A stretch of 38,985 bases of DNA from an uncultured Dysgonomonas sp. GTDB taxonomy: Bacteria; Bacteroidota; Bacteroidia; Bacteroidales; Dysgonomonadaceae. Shown piece after piece: positions 33,140 to 38,985 of the stretch. Under the pieces are notes generated by a model that was not told where the DNA came from, made no database searches, and saw only the letters and a list, made by a program, of their open reading frames with translations. The stretch is taken from positions 1 to 38,985 of the forward strand of contig CALKIV010000073.1 in the NCBI GenBank assembly GCA_937995835.1, in the 5' to 3' direction. The position numbers and the translations under genes are program-made. The first letter of the stretch is position 1. Each line of letters opens with the position of its first letter.

Positions 33140-33754
33140 ATGTCACATACTAAGAAAGTAATAGCAATTGCCGAATTGTCATATATCATCCGTAAAGGGA
33201 TAGTCTATACTTTGTCGCAGCTCGATGAGGTGAGCAAGGTAGTAGAGCTAAAAGAAATCGGAGACATAAGATATCAGTTAGATATCTACAAGCCGGATGC
33301 TGTTGTCATCAATCCGATGTTGCTCGGGCAAGCCTCTAAGCAAGATATACGACAGCAACTGAACATCAGTAAAGAAACACTTGTTATTGCTTTGGTGTAT
33401 AATCTGATTGATGAGCAGTTTTATAAATCGTATGATGGCGTAATCATGATCAACGACTCGAAAGCAAAGATCAATAAAGTGGTGGTAGATTGCCTGAACA
33501 AAAACATGGAAGAGCAATCGGATCAGGAGGAATTAAGTGACAGAGAAACAGAAATATTAATAAGTGTGGTGAAGGGGATGAGTAATAAGGAGATCGCTGA
33601 ATATCATAATATATCGGTTCATACTGCCATTACACACCGACGAAATATAACTCGTAAATTAAAAGTGCATAGCGTATCGGGATTAACGATCTATGCCATT
33701 ATCAACAATTTGATAGATATCTCAGAGATACAATATCAGGATAAAGAAAAATAA
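33140..33754 (+). CDS. LuxR-type regulator with degenerate receiver domain
   Basis: A 204-residue two-domain protein. The C-terminal 65 residues are a LuxR/FixJ helix-turn-helix (LSDRETEILISVVKGMSNKEIAEYHNISVHTAITHRRNITRKL, quoted here only by its ends LSDRE and RKL). The N-terminal 115 residues resemble a receiver, but the phosphorylation Asp is Asn 58 (AVVIN), the acidic pair is Ala-Glu (IAELS), and the conserved Lys is Asn in VIMINDS. It should therefore not be controlled by normal phosphorylation. No histidine kinase gene is close. It is followed after 6 bases by a hemerythrin-like gene, so it may sense or respond to the same oxygen or nitric oxide signal, which is inference. Confidence 0.85.
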   Translation: MSHTKKVIAIAELSYIIRKGIVYTLSQLDEVSKVVELKEIGDIRYQLDIYKPDAVVINPMLLGQASKQDIRQQLNISKETLVIALVYNLIDEQFYKSYDGVIMINDSKAKINKVVVDCLNKNMEEQSDQEELSDRETEILISVVKGMSNKEIAEYHNISVHTAITHRRNITRKLKVHSVSGLTIYAIINNLIDISEIQYQDKEK

Positions 33755-33760
33755 ATTGAT

Positions 33761-34474
33761 ATGAGTAGGCAAGATATTACAACTGTATTTAACAAGAAGA
33801 TGAAAATGTCTGATCTGATCGACGTTGATTTTCGTTTACTCTTGTTGCTACATCATTTGAAAATAAGCTTGGGCTTTGGAGAGAAAAGTGTGGAAACAAT
33901 CTGTGAAGAGCATGACTTCGATACAGACTGCTTTTTGTTCTTGGCCAATTGTTGGTCGAATAAGGGAACGCTTGATGTAGAGAAAGAATTTAAGAAGTTG
34001 CCCCTTGAGCCCTTTTTGTATTACCTGCAGTGTGCTCATAGCTACTTTTTGGATTTTCGTTTACCAAATATACGCAGAAAGCTAAAAGCCCTATTCTCTA
34101 CGGCTAAAGGAGGCTTGCAGCAGGTGGTCTTAGACTTTTTCGATAGTTACTATGGTGAGGTTTATGAACATATGTCATATGAAGATCAGGTGGTTTTCCC
34201 ATACATACAGTCGCTGGTGGGGGTTGCAAAAGATAATGACTATTCAATCCAAATTTTCAAGGAACGCCACAACGATATAGAAGGCAAGGTAAACGACCTT
34301 AAGCAGTTGCTGTTGAAATATGTAGAAGCATCAAGCAATCAGAGTTTGATTGTGAATATATTGATGGAGCTGTATATGTCTGAGGAAGAGTTGTCTGTAC
34401 ATACTTTTATTGAAGACAACTTAGTTATTCCAAGAGTTAAATTGCTGGAGCAAGAGCTTAGGAAGATGAAATAA
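33761..34474 (+). CDS. Hemerythrin-like di-iron protein
   Basis: A 237-residue cytoplasmic protein with a hemerythrin domain in its C-terminal two thirds. Possible iron ligands in the expected order: His 91-93 region (CAHSYFLDFRLPNI), HMSYE (HxxxE) near 157, His in KERHNDIEG and HTFIED (HxxxxD) near the end. This set resembles the RIC (YtfE/ScdA) family, which repairs iron-sulfur clusters damaged by nitric oxide or oxidants. The first 85 residues resemble the small N-terminal domain of such proteins but lack a clear Cys pair. It is the second gene of an operon with the LuxR-type regulator. Function in repair is family-based, not proven here. Confidence 0.85.
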   Translation: MSRQDITTVFNKKMKMSDLIDVDFRLLLLLHHLKISLGFGEKSVETICEEHDFDTDCFLFLANCWSNKGTLDVEKEFKKLPLEPFLYYLQCAHSYFLDFRLPNIRRKLKALFSTAKGGLQQVVLDFFDSYYGEVYEHMSYEDQVVFPYIQSLVGVAKDNDYSIQIFKERHNDIEGKVNDLKQLLLKYVEASSNQSLIVNILMELYMSEEELSVHTFIEDNLVIPRVKLLEQELRKMK

Positions 34475-34533
34475 TAACTCCTTTTATGTTGAATAACATT
34501 CCATTAGCTTAGATGTATCTGCTTGTTAATGCT

Positions 34534-34541
34534 TATATTTG
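34534..34541 (+). promoter_or_regulatory. -7 box of the 27-residue peptide gene
   Basis: TATATTTG, 37 bases before the ATG at 34579. A TTAG at 34504-34507 is a weak -33 candidate at 26 bases. Confidence 0.5.
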
Positions 34542-34578
34542 AGGAAGTTGTCTAGTGTGAATTCTAAAATATAAAGCC

Positions 34579-34662
34579 ATGATACTGATGATAGCCATAT
34601 TTGGAATATTGACAGCAATACTTTTAGGCTTATTCTTGTACGAAAATAAAAAACAGCAGTAA
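34579..34662 (+). CDS. 27-residue single-span membrane peptide
   Basis: ATG to TAA codes for 27 residues: a hydrophobic stretch from residue 1 to about 21 (MILMIAIFGILTAILLGLFL) and the polar tail YENKKQQ. The single predicted membrane helix with a basic C-terminus looks like the small subunits or regulators of membrane complexes (compare CydX or KdpF), but no homology is claimed. It has a promoter box in front and a perfect terminator 80 bases after, forming a unit of about 240 bases between the hemerythrin operon and an MFS gene. Short ORFs can arise by chance, but the isolated unit supports reality. Confidence 0.55.
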   Translation: MILMIAIFGILTAILLGLFLYENKKQQ

Positions 34663-34744
34663 GTCTACGTCTTGTAATGATTGCTGTATTCTTTGCTTGA
34701 AGAAAGCAGAGTGAAGATAAGTGTGTAAATTTTTGATATATAGT

Positions 34745-34781
34745 AAAGAGATTATCTGTTTAAACAGATAATCTCTTTTTT
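34745..34781 (+). terminator. Terminator after the 27-residue peptide gene
   Basis: AAAGAGATTATCTGTTT is followed directly by its exact reverse complement, a 34-base perfect palindrome, and then a T run to 34781. Confidence 0.85.
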
Positions 34782-34846
34782 ATGCCGTGTAGATATTTAT
34801 CATGGCATTTAGACATTAAATAGACTGTGTTCTAAGATATTTTGTC

Positions 34847-34854
34847 TAGCTTTG
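34847..34854 (+). promoter_or_regulatory. -7 box of the MFS gene
   Basis: TAGCTTTG, 58 bases before the ATG at 34913; TGTG at 34826-34829 is a weak -33 candidate 17 bases upstream. Confidence 0.45.
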
Positions 34855-34912
34855 CGATGTTTTTCTTAAAAAAAAGGTTTAAAATCTATCCTTGTAGGGA
34901 TGAAGTATAATT

Positions 34913-36319
34913 ATGACAGCATATATTAGGCAAAAGTTAAACGATTCGGCAGTCGCCCGTTGGTCTGTGTTGGTGCTTATATCGTTCACCATGTTTTGTG
35001 CTTATTTCATAACGGATGTTATGGCACCATTGATGGATGAGCTAGGCAAGGAGTTTGGGTGGGGTGCAACAGACTTTGGCATGTTTAACTTCTCTTATAT
35101 GTGGATCAATGTATTCCTCTTTATGCTCATCATAGGAGGAATGATTCTCGATAAGATCGGTGTGCGTCTGACAGGTGTTTTTTCATGTCTAACGATGTTG
35201 GTTGGTTGCTATATCAAATATTATGCAATGGCAAACCCTGAATTGTTTTCGGGAGAAATACTAGGGCTTAAGTCGCAACTATTTGTTGCCTGTGTAGGTT
35301 ATGCCATCTTTGCTTGTGGGCTCGAAATGGCAGGAATCACAGCTACCAAGGCAATTGCTCGCTGGTTCAACGGTCATGAGATGGCTTTGGCTATGGGCTT
35401 ACAAGTTGCTGTTGCTCGTATTGGTACAGCTTTGGCTCTTTCGGCAGCACTTCCTCTTGCTAAATATTTTGGTGATTTATCTACACCTATTCTTCTGGGT
35501 TTGGTTGGTTTATCGATAGGACTTATCAGTTATCTTGTCTTTTGTGTGATGGACAAGAAGTTCGAGAAGTCGATGGATGAAACGAATACCATCCCTGAGG
35601 AGCCGTTCAAGGTGTCAGATATCCTAGTGATTATAAAAAATAGAGGCTTTTGGCTTTTGTCTCTTTTGTGTGTTCTTTTCTATTCAGCAGTTTTCCCATT
35701 CTTAAAATATGCAGTATCGCTAATGACCAATAAGTACCATGTGCCTGACGATTTGGCTGGTTCTATTCCTGCGATGCTTCCCATTGGGGCAATATTTCTC
35801 ACTCCCCTTTTCGGATACATTTACGACAAGATAGGTAAAGGAGTTTCCCTAATGATGACAGGTGCGTTATTGTTAATGTTGGTGCATGTTTTTTTCGCTA
35901 TGCCTATCCTTGATGTATGGTGGTTTGCTGCCTTCCTTATGATTCTCTTGGGAGTAGCATTTTCTTTGGTTCCATCAGCCATGTGGCCTTCTGTGCCAAA
36001 AATAATTCCTCAAGAGCAATTGGGGACAGCCTATGGATTGATTTTTTGGGTACAAAATATCGGACTAGGAGCTGTGCCGTTGTTGATCGGGTGGGTGTTA
36101 GAAACCTATTGTATCACTGGAACCAGAGTTGAGATGGTAGAGGTGGTGAAAGATGGAGTGAAAATAATGGAAGAAAAGATTATAACCCTATATGATTATT
36201 CGTTGCCCATGATGATGTTTGCAGGCTTTGGAGTATTAGCTCTAATGGTTGCTTACCTCTTGAGATTGGAAGATAGGAAGAAGGGTTACGGATTAGAAAG
36301 ACCAAATATCAAAGAATAA
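34913..36319 (+). CDS. Major facilitator superfamily transporter
   Basis: A 468-residue inner-membrane permease with about 12 membrane spans. Family signs: VMAPLMDELGKEFGW near the first loop, GGMILDKIGVRLTG between spans 2 and 3 (GxLaDrxGrr-type loop), and the matching GYIYDKIGKGVSLM in the second half. The arrangement resembles MFSD1-like or nitrate/organic-anion type carriers; the substrate cannot be assigned. A loop with the sequence VEMVEVVKDGVKIMEEKI lies before the last span. The downstream rlmD starts 17 bases after its stop and is probably co-transcribed. Confidence 0.88.
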   Translation: MTAYIRQKLNDSAVARWSVLVLISFTMFCAYFITDVMAPLMDELGKEFGWGATDFGMFNFSYMWINVFLFMLIIGGMILDKIGVRLTGVFSCLTMLVGCYIKYYAMANPELFSGEILGLKSQLFVACVGYAIFACGLEMAGITATKAIARWFNGHEMALAMGLQVAVARIGTALALSAALPLAKYFGDLSTPILLGLVGLSIGLISYLVFCVMDKKFEKSMDETNTIPEEPFKVSDILVIIKNRGFWLLSLLCVLFYSAVFPFLKYAVSLMTNKYHVPDDLAGSIPAMLPIGAIFLTPLFGYIYDKIGKGVSLMMTGALLLMLVHVFFAMPILDVWWFAAFLMILLGVAFSLVPSAMWPSVPKIIPQEQLGTAYGLIFWVQNIGLGAVPLLIGWVLETYCITGTRVEMVEVVKDGVKIMEEKIITLYDYSLPMMMFAGFGVLALMVAYLLRLEDRKKGYGLERPNIKE

Positions 36320-36336
36320 TATTCAAGACAGAATAA

Positions 36337-37746
36337 ATGGCTAGGAAGAAAAAAGAACGTATCGTTTACGAAAATATAGAAATAATAGATGTTGCTGCCG
36401 AAGGTAAGTCAATTGCCAAAGTAGACGACAAAATTGTGTTTGTCCCATTCACTATTCCCGGTGATGTGGTGGATGTGCAGATAGGGCGTAGTAGAAAGAA
36501 GTTTGCAGAGGGGAGAGTAGTCAACTTTGTGAAACGATCTGAAAACAGAGTAGAACCTGTTTGCGAACATTTTGGGGTTTGTGGGGGATGTAAATGGCAG
36601 ATGCTCCCTTATCAAGATCAGATCAAGTTTAAGCAACAACAAGTAGTGGACAATCTGGTAAGACTAGGAAAAGTGGAGCTGCCTGAAATATCTCCTATAC
36701 TGGGATCGGCCAAAACGGAATTTTACAGAAATAAGCTGGAGTTTACTTTCTCCAATAAAATGTGGTTGACACAAGAGCAGGTCAATTCAGGAGAAGAGTT
36801 TGATAATATGAATGCTGTTGGTTTCCATATTCCGGGAATGTTTGATAAGGTGCTTGATGTGCATAAATGCTGGTTGCAAGACGATATCTCTAATCAGGTC
36901 AGAAACTTTATCAGAGATTATTGCCATAAAAAAGATTATACTTTCTTCGATCTGAGAAACCGTGGAGGTTTGATGCGTACGCTCGTGGTTCGTACCTCTA
37001 GCATTGGGCAATTGATGCTGATTGTTGTCTTTTATGATGACGATAAGGAGCAAAGAGATGACTTGATGGCAGCCATAGAGAAACAATTTCCACAAATCAC
37101 CTCATTGCTTTATGTAATCAATCAGAAAGCGAATGATACTATTGCCGATCAAGAAATTTTGGTGTGGAGTGGTGAGGATCATATCTTTGAAGAGATGGAA
37201 GGACTACGTTTCAAGATAGGACCAAAGTCTTTCTATCAGACCAATAGTGAGCAAGCACACGAGCTTTATAAAGTGGCGCGTGACTATGCCGGTCTGACTG
37301 GTAACGAATTGGTTTATGACCTTTATACAGGTACAGGTACAATTGCAAACTTCGTGGCCCAACAAGCTAAAAAGGTGATCGGTATAGAATATGTAGAGGA
37401 TGCCATTATAGACGCACGAATCAATTCGGAGCTGAACGGAATAGAAAATACGCTTTTCTTTGCCGGTGATATGAAAGATATTCTTACGCAAGAGTTTATC
37501 AATATACATGGCAAGCCTGAGGTGATTATCACCGACCCTCCTCGTGCGGGAATGCATGCGGATGTGGTGGATACCATCCTTTTTGCAAATCCTCAACGCA
37601 TTGTTTATGTTAGCTGTAACTCAGCTACTCAAGCTCGTGATTTGAGTTTGCTCGATGAACACTACAAAGTGGTGAAAGTGCAACCGGTAGACATGTTCCC
37701 TCACACTCATCATGTGGAAAACGTGGTGTTGCTAGAAAAGAGATAA
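36337..37746 (+). CDS. rlmD: 23S rRNA (uracil-C5)-methyltransferase RlmD-like
   Basis: TrmA/RumA family SAM-dependent RNA methyltransferase. The 469 residues have an N-terminal TRAM domain (about 1-65), an iron-sulfur cluster site with Cys 76, 82, 85 (VCEHFGVCGGC) and 178 (HKCWL), the SAM motif VYDLYTGTGTIANF, then ITDPPRAGM and the catalytic Cys in YVSCNSAT. In E. coli RlmD acts on U1939; in organisms with one or two paralogues the site may differ, so RlmD is the best but not certain name (RlmC is the alternative). It follows the MFS gene closely, and a terminator lies 24 bases after its stop. Confidence 0.9.
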   Translation: MARKKKERIVYENIEIIDVAAEGKSIAKVDDKIVFVPFTIPGDVVDVQIGRSRKKFAEGRVVNFVKRSENRVEPVCEHFGVCGGCKWQMLPYQDQIKFKQQQVVDNLVRLGKVELPEISPILGSAKTEFYRNKLEFTFSNKMWLTQEQVNSGEEFDNMNAVGFHIPGMFDKVLDVHKCWLQDDISNQVRNFIRDYCHKKDYTFFDLRNRGGLMRTLVVRTSSIGQLMLIVVFYDDDKEQRDDLMAAIEKQFPQITSLLYVINQKANDTIADQEILVWSGEDHIFEEMEGLRFKIGPKSFYQTNSEQAHELYKVARDYAGLTGNELVYDLYTGTGTIANFVAQQAKKVIGIEYVEDAIIDARINSELNGIENTLFFAGDMKDILTQEFINIHGKPEVIITDPPRAGMHADVVDTILFANPQRIVYVSCNSATQARDLSLLDEHYKVVKVQPVDMFPHTHHVENVVLLEKR

Positions 37747-37769
37747 GATCCGTAAAGATAAATCATAAC

Positions 37770-37807
37770 AACAGGAGGCTTTAATAAAATAGAGTCTCCT
37801 GTTTTTT
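37770..37807 (+). terminator. Terminator of rlmD
   Basis: AACAGGAG and CTCCTGTT form an 8-base stem around an 18-base loop region, followed by a T run. Confidence 0.8.
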
Positions 37808-37853
37808 GTATATTCTTGTTTGAGGAATATTGCAATCTCTTTTTACATGTTTT

Positions 37854-37883
37854 TTTGTACCAAACATTTATTTTTTATATTTG
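37854..37883 (+). promoter_or_regulatory. Promoter of the 49-residue membrane protein gene
   Basis: TTTG at 37854-37857, 18 bases, TATATTTG at 37876-37883, then 26 bases to the ATG. Confidence 0.65.
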
Positions 37884-37909
37884 TTAAATATTCACTTTAA
37901 TTTTTATCT

Positions 37910-38059
37910 ATGAAAACAGCAAAGAGAAAAGATATAAGGGAAATAGCTTCTGTATTATTCGTTATATTATTTATAATGATAGTCTTTAGCTGGGGGTTTA
38001 AGAGAGGACGCGAATTAGGGAGTATTGATTTTTTTGAAAAAATCACACAGTTATTTTAA
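37910..38059 (+). CDS. 49-residue single-span membrane protein
   Basis: A short reading frame of 49 residues: a basic start (MKTAKRKDIRE), one strongly hydrophobic segment at about 12-30 (IASVLFVILFIMIVFSWGF), a basic cluster KRGRELG and a tail IDFFEKITQLF. The charge pattern on both sides of the span leaves the topology open. A good promoter stands in front and the frame is well separated from rlmD by a terminator. No family was recognised. The gene lies convergent with the GSCFA gene. Confidence 0.65.
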   Translation: MKTAKRKDIREIASVLFVILFIMIVFSWGFKRGRELGSIDFFEKITQLF

Positions 38060-38137
38060 CAGCATATTGCTTACTTCTAGTTTGCTATTATGTCTTGTTT
38101 TTTATTTGAAAGGCGAGTGAAAATAGGATGATCTTCG

Positions 38138-38985
38138 TTATTTTCTAATCCGTTGCTCCAATCTTTCCCGCTCCTCTGTCAGATCAATGTATTTATATTT
38201 GTTGCCAAAGGCATCGAGCTTGGCTAAAGTCTGTTTAAGAAAACGAGTATGTTCTTCGCTTTCTTCGTTAAAGGAGCGATGCTCTATTGCTTTTCTAATG
38301 TTGATCCATTCAGCGATGATGGTCTCACTCTCTTTTGTCAGATACGTTTCTTTAAACTTCTGCCAAATATATTCTATGGCTAAGTTATTTGGGTGAGTAA
38401 GATCTTCTGTATAGAATCGATAGTCTCGTAAATCATCCAGCACAATTTCGTAAGAAGGAAAGTAGTGTGTGTCTGAATGGGTCTCACATAGCTTATTGAC
38501 AGCAAGCAGTAATGTCGCTTTGCTCAATTGATTATCATGTGCTCCATCTCTTAGGTGGCGAATCGGGCTGACTGTGAGAATGATTTGCAGGGATGGATTG
38601 ATAGCTTTTAACTCTAGAATGAGTTCTCTCCATTGTTTCAGTATATCTGTGATAGAAAGCTGAAATCGCCTAAAGTCGTTGGAGGGCAGTTTATGGCAAT
38701 TACCGACTACTTCTTCAGTTGGCAAATATTCATAAACATATGATGTACCAAAGGTGATGAAAAGAATATCAGCCTCTTTTAGATTGTTGCTAGCCTTTTC
38801 TAGTCGGCTGTTGATGTTGAGCAGGCATTGATCTTTGTTAGTGTCAGAAAAGCTACTGTGATGATAAAAACTGTTGTAAAGACCTTTGTCGTAAAAGAGA
38901 TCCTCTTCTTGAAAGTTCTTTCCCTCAATTAGCTTTTTTATTCCTTTTGCAATAGATGTGGGGTTGTATAATACACCGAAAGGAT
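38138..38985 (-). CDS. GSCFA domain protein (5' end missing)
   Basis: The C-terminal 280 or so residues of a GSCFA protein, a family with an SGNH/GDSL hydrolase-like fold common in Bacteroidetes and of unknown substrate. The start and the naming GSCFA motif lie beyond the right edge. Visible: NPxSI-type segment PFGVLYNPTSIAKGI at the edge, LYNSFYHHSSFSD, ADILFITFGTSYVYEY, VVGNCHKLPSNDF, ILTVSPIRHLRDG and the late catalytic-type DLTHPNNLAIEYIW. The tail after about residue 215 is charged and helical. The reading frame is open from the edge, so an internal Met start at 38725 is not the true start. Confidence 0.9.
   Translation of the reverse strand, partial: PFGVLYNPTSIAKGIKKLIEGKNFQEEDLFYDKGLYNSFYHHSSFSDTNKDQCLLNINSRLEKASNNLKEADILFITFGTSYVYEYLPTEEVVGNCHKLPSNDFRRFQLSITDILKQWRELILELKAINPSLQIILTVSPIRHLRDGAHDNQLSKATLLLAVNKLCETHSDTHYFPSYEIVLDDLRDYRFYTEDLTHPNNLAIEYIWQKFKETYLTKESETIIAEWINIRKAIEHRSFNEESEEHTRFLKQTLAKLDAFGNKYKYIDLTEERERLEQRIRK

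Noticed and set aside
1..38985. CRISPR arrays, insertion sequences, tRNA or rRNA genes, prophage
   Set aside because: No regular spacer-repeat array, transposase, cloverleaf or conserved rRNA stretch was recognised by eye.

Overview
The window looks like chromosomal DNA of an AT-rich member of the Bacteroidales, probably close to Bacteroides. The evidence is the gene content (menaquinone-only MenG, a lipoprotein TamA variant, a GSCFA protein, a DUF3127 protein, the rsfS-ftsH-cdsA group), starts without clear Shine-Dalgarno sequences, and repeated promoters of the Bacteroidetes type (TTTG, about 17-22 bases, TAnnTTTG). I cannot name the species. No rRNA, tRNA, CRISPR array, insertion sequence, phage or conjugative module was recognised.

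Layout. 1-2072: 5' part of mutS on the minus strand, cut by the window edge. 2297-5656: phoH, then purC, a zeta-toxin-like P-loop kinase and menG packed together. 5816-7646: two exported proteins of enzyme families (M48 peptidase-like and transglutaminase-like), both lacking key catalytic residues. 7715-9951: a zinc-ribbon protein and a YgiQ radical SAM protein. 10073-12391: TamL-type Omp85 lipoprotein, ending tail to tail with a family 9 glycosyltransferase that follows cdsA. 14550-17010: rsfS-ftsH. 17211-20419: VanW, miaA, pyrC. 20420-22062: gene-poor stretch with one orphan exbD and an unexplained repeat cluster. 22063-23627: DUF3127 protein and an AI-2E family permease. 23837-27177: DacB and a secreted pectate lyase. 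27322-30340: corA and ksgA, divergent from an MprF-type membrane protein. 30344-32892: hydrolase, GNAT and DUF2156 cluster. 33140-34474: degenerate response regulator plus hemerythrin operon. 34579-37746: a 27-residue membrane peptide, an MFS transporter and rlmD. 37910 to the end: a 49-residue membrane protein and a truncated GSCFA gene.

Most genes are housekeeping: DNA repair, purine, pyrimidine and menaquinone synthesis, rRNA and tRNA modification, and envelope assembly (CdsA, TamL, DacB, FtsH). The accessory interest lies in the zeta-like kinase placed between purC and menG, the neighbouring pair of apparently inactive exported enzymes, the pseudo-receiver and di-iron protein pair, two very small membrane proteins with their own promoters, and the noncoding block at 20538-20985, where three 26-base-spaced repeats sit inside a 12-base inverted repeat. 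I did not find a complete, clearly new multi-gene system; the repeat cluster and the small-protein units are the best candidates for undescribed biology.
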